The notes: generated by a model not told the origin, from the sequence alone. A DNA stretch of 64,000 nucleotides from Streptomyces fulvoviolaceus (GCF_000718165.1 NZ_JOEY01000003.1:124001-188000); one strand, 5' to 3'. Counted from the first letter of the stretch, positions 33,854 to 45,854 are shown. Translations and numbers: made by a program.

Positions 33854-34695
33854 TGGGCGTCTCCCTTGGTGCTGGCGTTCTGCGCTTCGGCTGCCGCGAC
33901 CTCCGCGGCCTCTGCCTCGCCGGGGGCGCCCTCGAACGGTTCGCCCAGGTAGGCGGCGATGACGCGTTCGTCGGCCTGGACGACTTCGGAGGTGCCTTCG
34001 ACGAGTTTTTCGCCCTGGACGAGGACGGCGACGCGGTCGCAGAGGTTGAAGACGAAGCGCATGTCGTGCTCGATGAGGAGGACGGCGATGCCCTTGTCGC
34101 GGATGGCGAAGACCAACTCTTCGGTCGCCCGCGTCTCTTGGGGGTTCATGCCGGCGGTGGGCTCGTCGAGGAGGAGCAGGCCCGGCTCGGACGCGAGCGC
34201 CCTCGCGATCTCCAGCTTGCGCTGTTCGCCGTAGGGGAGGTTGCGTGCCAGGTGGTCCCGCTTGTCCGCGAGGCCGATGAACTCCAGGAGTTCCATGGCT
34301 CGTTCTTCGCTGGCCTTCTCCGCCTTCTTGAAGCCGGGGCCGCGCAGGAGGGCGGACCAGAGGCCTTCCTTCGTGCGCGTGTGGCGGCCGACGAGGACGT
34401 TCTCGAGGACCGTCATGTTGGCGAAGAGGCGGATGTTCTGGAAGGTGCGGGCGATGCCGGCCATCGTCACCAGGTGGGGCTTCGGCGGGAGGACCGTTCC
34501 CTTGTACGAGACCGTCCCTTCCGTCGGGATGTACAGCCCTGTCAGGCAGTTGAAGAAGGTTGTCTTGCCGGCGCCGTTGGGGCCGATGAGGCCGACGATC
34601 TCGCCGGAGTTGACGGTGAAGTCGACCGAGCGGACGGCGGTGAGGCCGCCGAAGCGCATGGTGACGTCGCGGGCTTCGAGTACTGGTGTCGTCAT
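33850..34695 (-). CDS. livG: Branched-chain amino-acid ABC transporter, ATP-binding protein LivG
   Basis: The 281-residue ATPase has Walker A GPNGAGKTTFFNCLTG, the LivG-specific GIARTFQNIRLFANMTVLEN, the signature NLPYGEQRKLEIARALA and Walker B LLLLDEPTAGMNP. The C-terminal 25 residues are an Ala/Glu-rich tail beyond the usual family end. ATG 34693-34695 is used, with a GGCGGGGG stretch about 10 bases upstream. A GTG nine bases earlier overlaps the livM stop as GTGA and is a real alternative. Confidence 0.92.
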   Translation of the reverse strand: MTTPVLEARDVTMRFGGLTAVRSVDFTVNSGEIVGLIGPNGAGKTTFFNCLTGLYIPTEGTVSYKGTVLPPKPHLVTMAGIARTFQNIRLFANMTVLENVLVGRHTRTKEGLWSALLRGPGFKKAEKASEERAMELLEFIGLADKRDHLARNLPYGEQRKLEIARALASEPGLLLLDEPTAGMNPQETRATEELVFAIRDKGIAVLLIEHDMRFVFNLCDRVAVLVQGEKLVEGTSEVVQADERVIAAYLGEPFEGAPGEAEAAEVAAAEAQNASTKGDAQ

Positions 34696-34700
34696 GTTGT

Positions 34701-36485
34701 TCACGCCCCCGCCTTGGTCACGGTGGCCGGTTCGTCGGTCAGCGTCGTGGTGTCTGGTACGTCGAGTTGGCCGGTCTCGTGGAATTCGAGTTGGCGGCGG
34801 CGGTTGGCGATGATGCCTTCGGGGCGGAAGCGCATCAGGAGGATGAGGGCGATGCCGAAGGCGAGCAGCGACTTGTCCTGGAGGAAGACGAGCTTCTCCG
34901 GGAGCAGGTACAGCAGGGCTGCGCCGAGGATCGGGCCTGCGACCGTGCCCATGCCGCCGAGGACGACTGCGGCGAGGAGGAACGCGGAGTTGGGGGGTGC
35001 GGCTCCGGCGAACTGGTACGGGTTGGGTACGACGCTGTAGGTGACGTGGGCGCTGACGGTGCCGGCGAGGCCGGCGAGGGTGGCGCCGAGTGCGAAGGCG
35101 ATGAGTTTGACGCGGAAGCCGTTGATGCCCATGGCGGTGGCGGCGGTTTCGTCTTCGCGGATGGCGATCCAGGAGCGGCCGATGCGGGAGTCGGCGGCGC
35201 GGGTGTAGACCAGGACCACGATGGCCATGATCAGCACCATCAGCAAGTAGTAGTTGGCGAAGCGGCCCAGTGTGAAGCCGGCGATGTCGTGGGCTTCCCC
35301 GAAGTTGTAGCCGAAGAAGGAGAGGTCGGGGATGGCCGGGATGCCGTTGGGGCCGTTGGTGATGTCGGGGCCGGAGTCGCCGTCCATGTTGTTGACGGCG
35401 ATGCGGAAGATTTCTCCGAAGCCGAGGGTGACGATGGCGAGGTAGTCGCCGCGCAGTCGCAGGGTGGGGGCGCCGATGAGGACGCCGAAGATGAGCGATG
35501 CGGCGGCGCCGGCGAGGGCGGCGGCCCAGAAGGGGAACTGGACGCCGGAGAAGCGGGAGAACTCGGAGCCGGAGACGAGGGCGGCGGTGTAGGCGCCGAC
35601 GCCGAGGAAGGCGACGTATCCGAGGTCGAGGAGTCCGGCGAGGCCGACGACGATGTTCAGGCCGAGGGCGACCGTCCCGAAGATCAGGATGTTGACGCCG
35701 ATGTTGGCGTAGTGGTCGTTGCTCTGGGTGAAGGGGAAGACGATCGCGGCGGCGAAGCCCATGGCGAGCGTGAAGCTGCGGTTGTGGGCGACGAGGCGGG
35801 AGAAGCGGTCGATGAGGCCTGCGGTGTGCAGGGCCCAGACGGCGAAGACGACGACGATGAGGTAGCCGATGAAGAGTTCGCCGTATTCGGTGTCGATGCC
35901 GTAGGTGAAGACGGCGAGGCCGAGGGCGGTGACGACGGTGATGAGGGCGCGCTCTGCCCAGCCGCTGAGGGGCTGGGGTGCGGGGATGCCGTCGGGCTTG
36001 GCGATGTACGCCTTGAGGTTTTCCTTGGTGTCGCCGGTGTTCGGCTCGGGGAGAGCGAAGGCGCCGAGGACGGGGAGCACCGAGGCGATCGCTGCGATGT
36101 AGCCGCCGGGTTCGAGGTTGGCGAGTCCGCCGAGTTCTACGGCGATCGAGATGATCGTGTACCAGGTGACGCCGAAGGCGCCGATGGCGGTGAGGACGAG
36201 GGGTGCGTTGTTGCGGGCGGGCAGGAGCCAGCCGAGGCCTCGTATGCCGTAGGCGGCGAGGGCGAACAGCGCGGTGAGGATGCCGGCGGTGAAGGTCAGC
36301 CACTGGAGGCCGCCGGGGTAGCCGGTGATGGTGAGGTCGCCGGGGAATTCGGAGGTCCAGGTCCAGGCGAGGAAGGCGCTGGCGGTGGTGGCGATGCCTC
36401 CGGCGAGGAGGAGTGCGCGGGCTGCCGCGAGGGGGAGCGGGATGAGTCCGCGGGCGGTGGGGGTGGTCTTGGTGGTGTCGGTCAT
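34701..36485 (-). CDS. livM: Branched-chain amino-acid ABC transporter, permease LivM
   Basis: The 594-residue permease is much longer than the usual LivM of 300-420 residues. The extra N-terminal half (residues 1-230) has several hydrophobic helices separated by a hydrophilic stretch around PEPNTGDTKENLKAYIAKPD. The conserved LivM core follows, with LLDLGYVAFLGVGAYTAAL and the coupling loop SRIGRSWIAIREDETAATAM. This enlarged form is usual in Streptomyces. The start is ATG 36483-36485; a GTG nine bases upstream overlaps the livH stop. Confidence 0.92.
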   Translation of the reverse strand: MTDTTKTTPTARGLIPLPLAAARALLLAGGIATTASAFLAWTWTSEFPGDLTITGYPGGLQWLTFTAGILTALFALAAYGIRGLGWLLPARNNAPLVLTAIGAFGVTWYTIISIAVELGGLANLEPGGYIAAIASVLPVLGAFALPEPNTGDTKENLKAYIAKPDGIPAPQPLSGWAERALITVVTALGLAVFTYGIDTEYGELFIGYLIVVVFAVWALHTAGLIDRFSRLVAHNRSFTLAMGFAAAIVFPFTQSNDHYANIGVNILIFGTVALGLNIVVGLAGLLDLGYVAFLGVGAYTAALVSGSEFSRFSGVQFPFWAAALAGAAASLIFGVLIGAPTLRLRGDYLAIVTLGFGEIFRIAVNNMDGDSGPDITNGPNGIPAIPDLSFFGYNFGEAHDIAGFTLGRFANYYLLMVLIMAIVVLVYTRAADSRIGRSWIAIREDETAATAMGINGFRVKLIAFALGATLAGLAGTVSAHVTYSVVPNPYQFAGAAPPNSAFLLAAVVLGGMGTVAGPILGAALLYLLPEKLVFLQDKSLLAFGIALILLMRFRPEGIIANRRRQLEFHETGQLDVPDTTTLTDEPATVTKAGA

Positions 36486-36490
36486 CGTGA

Positions 36491-37420
36491 TCACGCCCTG
36501 TCCGCGACGCGTTCGCCGAGTAGGCCTTGTGGCCTGACGAGGAGGACGATGATGAGGAGGGCGAAGGCCCAGACGTTGGCCCAGCTCTGGCCGCCGAGTT
36601 GTTGCATGCCGGGGACGCCGTCGATGTAGGCGGAGGCGAGGGTTTCGGCGACGCCGAGGACGAGGCCGCCGAGCATGGCGCCGTAGATGTTGCCGATGCC
36701 GCCGAGGACGGCGGCGGTGAAGGCCTTGAGGCCCATGAGGAAGCCCATGCGGTATTCGACGTTGCCGTATTTGAGGCCGTAGGCGACGGCTGCTACGGCG
36801 GCGAAGAAGCCGCCGATGGCGAAGGCGATGACGATGATGCGGTTGGTGTCGATGCCCATGAGCTGGGCGGTGTCCGGGTCCTGGGCGGTGGCCTGCATGG
36901 CGCGTCCGGTGCGGCTCTTGCGGACGAAGAAGGCGAGGGCGGACATGCAGACGATGGCGGCGAGGATCAGGAAGATGTCGGCGTCCTTGATGGTGATGGA
37001 GCCGATGTCGTGGGTGGTGTCGAGGCCGGGGAAGGCGATGGTGCGGTCGGCGCCGGGGTAGAAGTTGCGGACGACTTCCTGGAGTGCCAGGGAGAGGCCG
37101 ATCGCGGTGATGAGTGGTGCTAGCCGTGGTGCTCCGCGCAGGGGTCTGTAGGCGAACCGTTCCGCTCCGACGGCGATGAGGATGGCGACGAGTCCGCCGC
37201 CGATCAGCATCAGGGGGATGGCGATGGCCATCGAGGTGCCGTCGGGGAGTATGTAGACGTAGACCGTGAGGGCGCCGAAGCCTCCGGTCATGAAGATCTC
37301 GCCGTGCGCGAAGTTGATGAGCTGGACGATGCCGTACACCATCGTGTAGCCGATGGCGATCAGCCCGTACATCGAGCCTAGGAGCAGCCCGTTGGCCAGC
37401 TGCTGCGGCAGGGTGTTCAC
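36491..37420 (-). CDS. livH: Branched-chain amino-acid ABC transporter, permease LivH
   Basis: The 309-residue membrane protein has about eight helices and the LivH signatures LLLGSMYGLIAIGYTMVYGI, LINFAHGEIFMTGGF and GMGFLMGLKAF-like text before AAVLGGIGNIYGAMLGGLVL. It forms the membrane channel with LivM. The GTG start at 37420 is preceded by GGAGG. It lies 132 bases downstream of livJ, a gap that may hold an mRNA-processing or partial termination site because the binding protein is usually made in excess. Confidence 0.93.
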   Translation of the reverse strand: MNTLPQQLANGLLLGSMYGLIAIGYTMVYGIVQLINFAHGEIFMTGGFGALTVYVYILPDGTSMAIAIPLMLIGGGLVAILIAVGAERFAYRPLRGAPRLAPLITAIGLSLALQEVVRNFYPGADRTIAFPGLDTTHDIGSITIKDADIFLILAAIVCMSALAFFVRKSRTGRAMQATAQDPDTAQLMGIDTNRIIVIAFAIGGFFAAVAAVAYGLKYGNVEYRMGFLMGLKAFTAAVLGGIGNIYGAMLGGLVLGVAETLASAYIDGVPGMQQLGGQSWANVWAFALLIIVLLVRPQGLLGERVADRA

Positions 37421-37552
37421 CGCGTGGCCTCCATGTCACTGGTGGTCGTGTGCACTGGTCGCGTGCAGGGGTGGGGTGTGGCAAGGGCCGCGCGGTCGGG
37501 GTCCCCTTCCGCGCGGCCCGTGGGTGGTGCTGTTACAGCTGGAGGCCTGGGC

Positions 37553-38791
37553 TCAGCCGAGGTCGGCGGTGCCGGTCTTCACAGCCTTCCACTCACCGTT
37601 GGTGACCTGGTAAACCGTCAGCTGCTTGTTGGTGGTGTCGCCGTACTCGTCGAAGGAGACCTTGCCCGAGATGCCTTCGAAGTCGGACTTCTGGACCTCG
37701 TCGACGACGCTGGAGCGCAGGGCGTTGATGTCGCTGGGGACCTTGTTGTCGTTGGCCTCGACGGCTGCCTTCACGGCCTTGATGATGGCGGTGGTGGCGT
37801 CGTAGGAGTAGGCACCGTAGGCGCCGTAGTCACCCTTGTAGCCCTTGGCCTTGTAGGTCTCGATGAAGGTCTTGGCGGCGGGCAGGGTGTCGGCGGGGAC
37901 GCCGATGGCGGTGGCGAGGTCGCCCTCGGATTCGGTGCCCGCGGCCTCGATGTAGGTGGTGGCGTACATGCCGTCGCCGCCGAAGAGCGGGATCTTGACT
38001 CCGCCGTCCTTCATCTGCTTGGTGATCAGGGAGGACTCGTCGTACTGGCCGCCGTAGTAGAGCAGGTCGGCCTTGGAGTTCTTGATCTTGGTGACGAGGG
38101 AGCTGAAGTCCTTGTCGCCGGTGTTGACGTGGTCGGTGGCGACCACGGTGCCGCCGAGCTTCTTGAACTGCTCGGCGAAGATCTTGGCGAGGCCGGCGCC
38201 GTAGGTCTGCTTGTCGTCGACGACGAAGACCTTCTTCTTCTTGAGGCCGTTGAGCGCGTAGTCGGCGGCGAAGCTGCCCTGCAGTTCGTCGGTGGTGGCG
38301 GTGCGGAAGTACGTCTTGTACGGCCGCTTCTTGTCCGTCTGCCAGTTCTTGCCCTGGGTCAGCTCGGGGTTGGTGTTCGAGGGGGAGATCTCGACCATGT
38401 TGGCCGAGGCGAACACCTGCTGCATCGACTGGGCGACACCGGAGTTCAGGGGGCCGACGGCGCCGACGGCGGTCTTGTCGCCGGTGATCGACGTGGCGTT
38501 CGACTGGCCGGTGGCGGGCTGGGCCTTGTCGTCGTAGGCCTTCAGCTTGAAGGTGACGCCGGGGACGAGCTTGTTCTTGTTGGCGTCGTCGACGGCGATC
38601 TGGGCGCCGTACTGGATGCCGAGGCCGGTGGTGGAGTTCTCGCCGGAGAGCGGGGCGTCCACGCCGATCGTCAGGGTGGTGGTGTCCCCGTCGCCGCTAT
38701 CGCCGCCATTGTCGTCTCGGGAGCCGCAGGCGGTGAGCGTCAGAGCTCCAGTCGCGAGGACGGAGGTAAGTATCACCAAGGAACGTCGCAC
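37553..38791 (-). CDS. livJ: Branched-chain amino-acid ABC transporter, substrate-binding lipoprotein LivJ/LivK-type
   Basis: The 412-residue protein begins with a lipoprotein signal (MRRSLVILTSVLATGALTL, then TACGS with the acylated cysteine). The mature part is a periplasmic-binding-protein type I fold: TLTIGVDAPLSGENSTTGLG, AVGAVGPLNSGVAQSMQQVF and KVFVVDDKQTYGAGLAKIFA. It captures the solute outside the membrane and delivers it to LivHM. GTG 38791 follows AAGGA. As first gene of the operon it is read from the 214-base gap upstream, where I see no confident promoter boxes. Confidence 0.93.
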   Translation of the reverse strand: MRRSLVILTSVLATGALTLTACGSRDDNGGDSGDGDTTTLTIGVDAPLSGENSTTGLGIQYGAQIAVDDANKNKLVPGVTFKLKAYDDKAQPATGQSNATSITGDKTAVGAVGPLNSGVAQSMQQVFASANMVEISPSNTNPELTQGKNWQTDKKRPYKTYFRTATTDELQGSFAADYALNGLKKKKVFVVDDKQTYGAGLAKIFAEQFKKLGGTVVATDHVNTGDKDFSSLVTKIKNSKADLLYYGGQYDESSLITKQMKDGGVKIPLFGGDGMYATTYIEAAGTESEGDLATAIGVPADTLPAAKTFIETYKAKGYKGDYGAYGAYSYDATTAIIKAVKAAVEANDNKVPSDINALRSSVVDEVQKSDFEGISGKVSFDEYGDTTNKQLTVYQVTNGEWKAVKTGTADLG

Positions 38792-39005
38792 AATCAGTCC
38801 TTTCCGCAGGCACTGCTGACCCTGTGGGGGCGGCGGGTGCCGCGCTGGTACCGAACTCCCGATGGAGCGGTGACTGGCCGTGACTCTAAGCCCGGTTTGC
38901 AGGCAGAGGCATCGTTGAGGCCTGGCTTGTGACTTTCTTGTTATGACGTGGTGGAGGGTGGGCTGGGGGGAAGGGGGCTCTCAGCCGTTTTGGCGGAATT
39001 TCCGC

Positions 39006-39683
39006 TCAGTCCGCATTTTGAGAACCTGCACTTCCGGTTGGTCGTGGGGCCGGTCGTGCGGGTGCGCGGCCGCAGGCGCCGTGAAGGAGCTCGGAAAGAT
39101 CGCGGGAGTACGCGTCGCCGAAGATGAAACTGTGGGGTTGTATTGCGCGTGTGTTACGCAGCGTTACGTCGAGAAAAGGGAGGTGGGCATTCAGGGGCAG
39201 GTCCGAGCAGTCGGCCACGGATATCTCCACCGTGATCCGGCGTGTTGCTCCTGCGCTCACGGTGAAGTCGGGGGCGGGTGTGGCGTGGGCGGTGAGTCCC
39301 TTGAATGCGGCGCCGATGACCCGGACGGTGACGGGTGGGCCGCTGTGGACGGACACGGCGAAGCGGAAACGGCCGCTGGTGGCCTGGGGGCTCGCGGGTG
39401 GGGCGGAGCCGAGGTAGTGCCAGGCGGTGACATTGGCGGGCCAGGGGGCGGGGTTTTCGGGCGTCTCGGTTCGGTCGGCGGTGAGGGCGTGGGGGACGAG
39501 GGCTGCGGCTGTGGCCGCGGTGATTGCGCCCATGGCGAGGGCGGTTCTGCGGGTGCGGGGCGGCAGTCCGGTCCAGCGTGTGGTCCAACGGTCCGTCAGG
39601 CGTGGCCCGTCGACGCCGATGACGTCGTAACTCTCGTCCGTCTCGGGGGAGTCGACGGGTTCCACGGGGCCGATACCACTCAT
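39006..39683 (-). CDS. Conserved actinobacterial membrane-anchored protein of unknown function
   Basis: The 225-residue protein has a cytoplasmic, acidic N-terminus, one membrane span (TALAMGAITAATAAALVPHA) near residues 47-67 and an extracytoplasmic domain of about 130 residues that looks beta-rich. The C-terminus is proline-rich. I do not recognise a family. It is preceded on the minus strand by the thioesterase gene, 60 bases away, and may be co-transcribed with it. Confidence 0.72.
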   Translation of the reverse strand: MSGIGPVEPVDSPETDESYDVIGVDGPRLTDRWTTRWTGLPPRTRRTALAMGAITAATAAALVPHALTADRTETPENPAPWPANVTAWHYLGSAPPASPQATSGRFRFAVSVHSGPPVTVRVIGAAFKGLTAHATPAPDFTVSAGATRRITVEISVADCSDLPLNAHLPFLDVTLRNTRAIQPHSFIFGDAYSRDLSELLHGACGRAPARPAPRPTGSAGSQNAD

Positions 39684-39743
39684 GAGGGCAGCCTCATGGG
39701 GAAACGGTAGGGGAGTGCTACGGCTCCTGCCCAGGCGGTGTGC

Positions 39744-40232
39744 TCAGCCGAGGGTGCGCAGGGTGGTCGCGTCGCTCGCGTTCACGTCGCGCAGGAGGCA
39801 GGTGAGGCGGGCGGTGCAGACGCGGTGTCCTTCCTCGTCGCTGATCGCGATCTCGTACGTCGCCGTGGAGCGCCCTCGGTGCAGGGGGGTGGCGACTCCG
39901 GTGACCAGGCCCGAGCGTGCGCCCCGGTGGTGGGTGCAGTTCAGGTCGACGCCGACGGCGATCTTGGAGCTTCCGGCGTGCAGCATGGAGCCGACCGAGC
40001 CGAGGGTTTCGGCGAGTACGGCGGAGGCGCCGCCGTGCAGCAGTCCGTACGGCTGGGTGTTGCCCTCGACGGGCATGGTGCCGACGACGCGCTCGGCCGA
40101 GGCTTCGACGATCTCCACGCCCATCCGGGTGCCGAGGTGTCCCGCGGAGAACAGGGCGGGCAGGTCGACGCCGAGTGCGGCGTACTCGGCGATGACCTCT
40201 TGCGGGAACTTCACGTGCTGCTGTTCGCCCAT
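39744..40232 (-). CDS. PaaI-type hotdog thioesterase
   Basis: The 162-residue protein has the hotdog fold with the PaaI/4HBT signature NTQPYGLLHGGASAVLAETL (HGG followed by the catalytic acidic residue), then KIAVGVDLNCTHHRGARSG. Such enzymes hydrolyse aryl- or acyl-CoA thioesters in the cytoplasm. The gene lies between the membrane protein and the FdhF/YdeP gene on the same strand and may share their transcript. Confidence 0.88.
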   Translation of the reverse strand: MGEQQHVKFPQEVIAEYAALGVDLPALFSAGHLGTRMGVEIVEASAERVVGTMPVEGNTQPYGLLHGGASAVLAETLGSVGSMLHAGSSKIAVGVDLNCTHHRGARSGLVTGVATPLHRGRSTATYEIAISDEEGHRVCTARLTCLLRDVNASDATTLRTLG

Positions 40233-40286
40233 GGGGCCGGGCTCCGTTCGTCGTGATCAGTCGGTACGGCCTGCCTGAGCAAACGC

Positions 40287-42578
<2,292 letters not shown>

Positions 42579-42756
42579 CGCGCACTCTCCTTCACGTACC
42601 TATGAAGTACATCTCCGATCCTCGCACGTGGCAGTGACAACGATCGCGGCCGGGCGAGCGGAGGACGGGAGCATTGCTTGCGGTGTCCGTCCCGCGGAGG
42701 ACGTCGTTGGTGGCGGGCGGGCCTGAGTGTCAGTGCGGCGTGGCAGGATCGGGGTC

Positions 42757-45486
42757 GTGGCAGAAACAGCATCGAAGACGACCGACAAGACCGCCGGCGG
42801 CACCCGCCCCCGCCTGATGCTCATGGATGGGCACTCGCTGGCCTACCGCGCGTTCTTCGCGTTGCCCGCGGAGAACTTCACGACCGCGACGGGGCAGCCG
42901 ACGAACGCGATCTACGGCTTCGCGTCGATGCTGGCCAACACCCTGCGCGACGAGGCGCCCACGCACTTCGCGGTGGCCTTCGACGTGTCCCGCAAGACGT
43001 GGCGCTCCGAGGAGTTCACGGAGTACAAGGCCAACCGCTCCAAGACCCCGGACGAGTTCAAGGGTCAGGTCGAGCTGATCGGCGAGGTGCTCGACGCGAT
43101 GCACGTCTCGCGGTTCGCGGTCGACGGTTTCGAGGCGGACGACGTCATCGCGACGCTCGCCACCCAGGCCGAGGCCGAGGGCTTCGAGGTGCTGATCGTC
43201 ACCGGCGACCGCGACTCCTTCCAGCTGGTCACCGAGAACACCACGGTGCTGTATCCGACGAAGGGCGTCTCGGAGCTGACCCGGTTCACTCCGGAGAAGG
43301 TCGTCGAGAAGTACGGATTGACGCCCGCGCAGTACCCCGACTTCGCGGCCCTGCGCGGAGACCCGTCCGACAACCTGCCGGGCATCCCCGGGGTCGGTGA
43401 GAAGACGGCCGCGAAGTGGATCAACCAGTTCGGTTCCTTCGCGGACCTGGTCGAGCGCGTCGACGAGGTCAAGGGCAAGGCCGGGCAGAACCTCCGCGAC
43501 CACCTGGAGGCCGTCAAGCTCAACCGCCGGCTCACCGAGATGGTGCGCACGGTGGAGCTGCCTAAGCAGGTCACCGAGCTGGAGCGAGCGCCGTACGACC
43601 GCACGGCGCTCGCGATGATCCTGGACACCCTGGAGATCCGTAACCCCTCGCTGCGGGAGCGGCTGTTGGCCGTCGACCCGGGCGCCGAGGACGCGTCCGA
43701 GGCCGCGCCGGCCGCCGCGAGCGGCGTGGAGCTCGACGGCGTCGTGCTCGGCACGGGCGAGCTGGCCCCGTGGCTGGCCGAGCACGGCACGGAGGTCCTC
43801 GGTGTCGCCACGGTCGACGCCTGGGCGCTCGGCGCGGGCTCGGTGGCCGAGGTCGCGCTCGCTGCCGGCGGGGGAGCGGCCGCCTGGTTCGACCCGTCCC
43901 AGCTGGACGAGGCCGACGAGACGGCGTGGGGGGCCTGGCTGGCCGACGCCGACCGGGCCAAGGTCTTCCACAACGCCAAGGGCGCGATGCGGGTCTTCGC
44001 CGAGCACGGCTGGAGCGTCGCCGGGGTCCGCATGGACACCGCGCTCGCCGCCTACCTGGTCAAGCCGGGCCGGCGTTCCTTCGACCTGGACGCGCTGTCC
44101 CTGGAGTACCTGGGCCGCGAGCTCGCCCCGGCCGCCGCGGCCGACGGCCAGCTCGCCTTCGGCACGGACGAGGGCGCCGAGGCCGAGGCCCTGATGGTGC
44201 AGGCCCGCGCGATCCTCGACCTGGGCGAGGCCTTCGAGGGCCGCCTCCAGGAGGTCGGCGCCGCGGACCTCCTGGCGGACATGGAGCTGCCCACCTCCGA
44301 GCTGCTGGCTCGTCTGGAGCGGCACGGTATCTCGGCCGACCGGGCCCACCTGGAGGCCATGGAGCAGATGTTCGCGGGCGCCGTTCAGCAGGCCGTGAAG
44401 GAGGCGCACGCGGCGGCCGGGCACGAGTTCAACCTGGGCTCGCCCAAGCAGCTCCAGGAAGTCCTCTTCGGCGAGCTCGGCCTGCCCAAGACGAAGAAGA
44501 CGAAGACCGGCTATACGACGGACGCCGACGCCCTGGCCTGGCTCGCGACGCAGACCGACAACGAACTGCCGGTGATCATGCTCCGGCACCGTGAGCAGGC
44601 GAAGCTGCGTGTCACCGTCGAGGGCCTGATCAAGACGGTCGCCGCGGACGGCCGTATCCATACGACGTTCAACCAGACGGTCGCGGCGACCGGCCGCCTG
44701 TCCTCGACCGACCCCAACCTGCAGAACATCCCGGTCCGCACCGACGAGGGCCGGGCGATCCGCCGCGGCTTCGTGGTCGGCGAGGGCTTCGAGTCCCTGA
44801 TGACCGCGGACTACAGCCAGATCGAACTGCGGGTGATGGCCCACCTGTCCGAGGACGAGGGCCTGATCGAGGCGTTCACCTCCGGCGAGGACCTGCACAC
44901 CACGGTCGCCTCCCAGGTGTTCGCCGTCGAGCGCGACGGGGTCGACGCGGAGATGCGCCGCAAGATCAAGGCGATGTCCTACGGCCTGGCATACGGTCTG
45001 TCGGCCTTCGGCCTGTCCCAGCAGCTGAACATCGACGCGGGCGAGGCCCGTGCCCTGATGGACACCTACTTCGAGCGCTTCGGCGGCGTACGCGACTATC
45101 TGCGCCGGGCGGTCGACGAGGCACGCGCCACGGGCTACACGGCGACGCTCTTCGGACGCCGCCGCTACCTGCCCGACCTCAACAGCGACAACCGCCAGCG
45201 CCGAGAGGCGGCCGAGCGGATGGCCCTCAACGCCCCCATCCAGGGCACCGCCGCGGACATCGTCAAGATCGCCATGCTCAACGTCGACAAGGCCCTGCGC
45301 GCGGCGAACCTCGACTCCCGCATGCTCCTCCAGGTCCACGACGAAATCGTCCTGGAGATCGCCCCCGGCGAGCGGGCGGCAGTGGAGGAACTGGTCCGCC
45401 GCGAGATGGCCGACGCCGTCCACCTCACGGTCCCGCTGGGCGTCTCGGTCGGCGTGGGGCCGGACTGGGAATCGGCGGCGCACTAG
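42757..45486 (+). CDS. polA: DNA polymerase I
   Basis: The 909-residue enzyme has an N-terminal 5'-nuclease domain (MLMDGHSLAYRAFFALPAEN; VDGFEADDVIATLA; GDPSDNLPGIPGVGEKTA). A degenerate 3'-5' exonuclease domain follows, in which the usual acidic catalytic set is not visible, as in other actinobacterial PolA proteins. The polymerase domain has motif A LMTADYSQIELRVMAH, motif B RRKIKAMSYGLAYGLSAFGL and motif C LLQVHDEIVLEI. It fills gaps and removes Okazaki primers. GTG 42757 gives the expected MAETASK N-terminus. Confidence 0.95.
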   Translation: MAETASKTTDKTAGGTRPRLMLMDGHSLAYRAFFALPAENFTTATGQPTNAIYGFASMLANTLRDEAPTHFAVAFDVSRKTWRSEEFTEYKANRSKTPDEFKGQVELIGEVLDAMHVSRFAVDGFEADDVIATLATQAEAEGFEVLIVTGDRDSFQLVTENTTVLYPTKGVSELTRFTPEKVVEKYGLTPAQYPDFAALRGDPSDNLPGIPGVGEKTAAKWINQFGSFADLVERVDEVKGKAGQNLRDHLEAVKLNRRLTEMVRTVELPKQVTELERAPYDRTALAMILDTLEIRNPSLRERLLAVDPGAEDASEAAPAAASGVELDGVVLGTGELAPWLAEHGTEVLGVATVDAWALGAGSVAEVALAAGGGAAAWFDPSQLDEADETAWGAWLADADRAKVFHNAKGAMRVFAEHGWSVAGVRMDTALAAYLVKPGRRSFDLDALSLEYLGRELAPAAAADGQLAFGTDEGAEAEALMVQARAILDLGEAFEGRLQEVGAADLLADMELPTSELLARLERHGISADRAHLEAMEQMFAGAVQQAVKEAHAAAGHEFNLGSPKQLQEVLFGELGLPKTKKTKTGYTTDADALAWLATQTDNELPVIMLRHREQAKLRVTVEGLIKTVAADGRIHTTFNQTVAATGRLSSTDPNLQNIPVRTDEGRAIRRGFVVGEGFESLMTADYSQIELRVMAHLSEDEGLIEAFTSGEDLHTTVASQVFAVERDGVDAEMRRKIKAMSYGLAYGLSAFGLSQQLNIDAGEARALMDTYFERFGGVRDYLRRAVDEARATGYTATLFGRRRYLPDLNSDNRQRREAAERMALNAPIQGTAADIVKIAMLNVDKALRAANLDSRMLLQVHDEIVLEIAPGERAAVEELVRREMADAVHLTVPLGVSVGVGPDWESAAH

Positions 45487-45578
45487 CCTCCGACGGTGGG
45501 GGGGGGTATGCCTGCGGCGGCCTGTGCGGGTGTGGTGGGGGTGCGTGTAGCGCGTTCGGTTGTGTGGTGGGTCGGGGC

Positions 45579-45679
45579 CGTGCCGGGGGGGGTGTCCGTC
45601 CTCGGTCGGGCGGTGCTGTCGGCTGGGGATGCGCTCGGCGATGGACGCCCGCCGCTGCGGGCGGACACCCCCCGGCACG
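45579..45679. repeat. Inverted repeat with 18-bp arms
   Basis: The left arm (45579-45598, CGTGCCGGGGGGGGTGTCCG) and right arm (45662-45679, CGGACACCCCCCGGCACG) are complementary apart from two extra G residues in the run. The 63 bases between them contain no gene. It could be a large hairpin or the remnant of a small mobile element. Confidence 0.65.
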
Positions 45680-45717
45680 TCCCCTTGCCGCCGTACGCGG
45701 CTGACGACGCCCAGGCC

Positions 45718-45828
45718 TGTGCCGGGTTGCTCGCCGTTGGCGGCTGACGCTCACGCCCGTGCCGGGTTGCTCACCATCGGCGGCTGGCGCCCACACCCGC
45801 GCCGGGTCCTCACCATCGGCGGCCGCGG
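45718..45828. repeat. Three-copy degenerate tandem repeat, about 40 bp per unit
   Basis: The phrase GCCGGGTTGCTCACCATCGG recurs three times with changes (GCTCGCCGTTGG, GCTCACCATCGG, CTCACCATCGG), each followed by CGGCTGRCGCYCACRCCCG-like sequence. Units start near 45719, 45760 and 45800. Confidence 0.6.
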
Positions 45829-45854
45829 CAACGCCCTTCATTAGGGGCGCTCTT

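Noticed and set aside
42730..45678. 982-codon frame antisense to polA
   Set aside because: Shadow of polA; the translation has no domain and is low in complexity, while polA on the plus strand is unmistakable.
45718..45828. Possible CRISPR array
   Set aside because: The three units are adjacent and degenerate, without constant repeats separated by unique spacers, and no cas gene is nearby.
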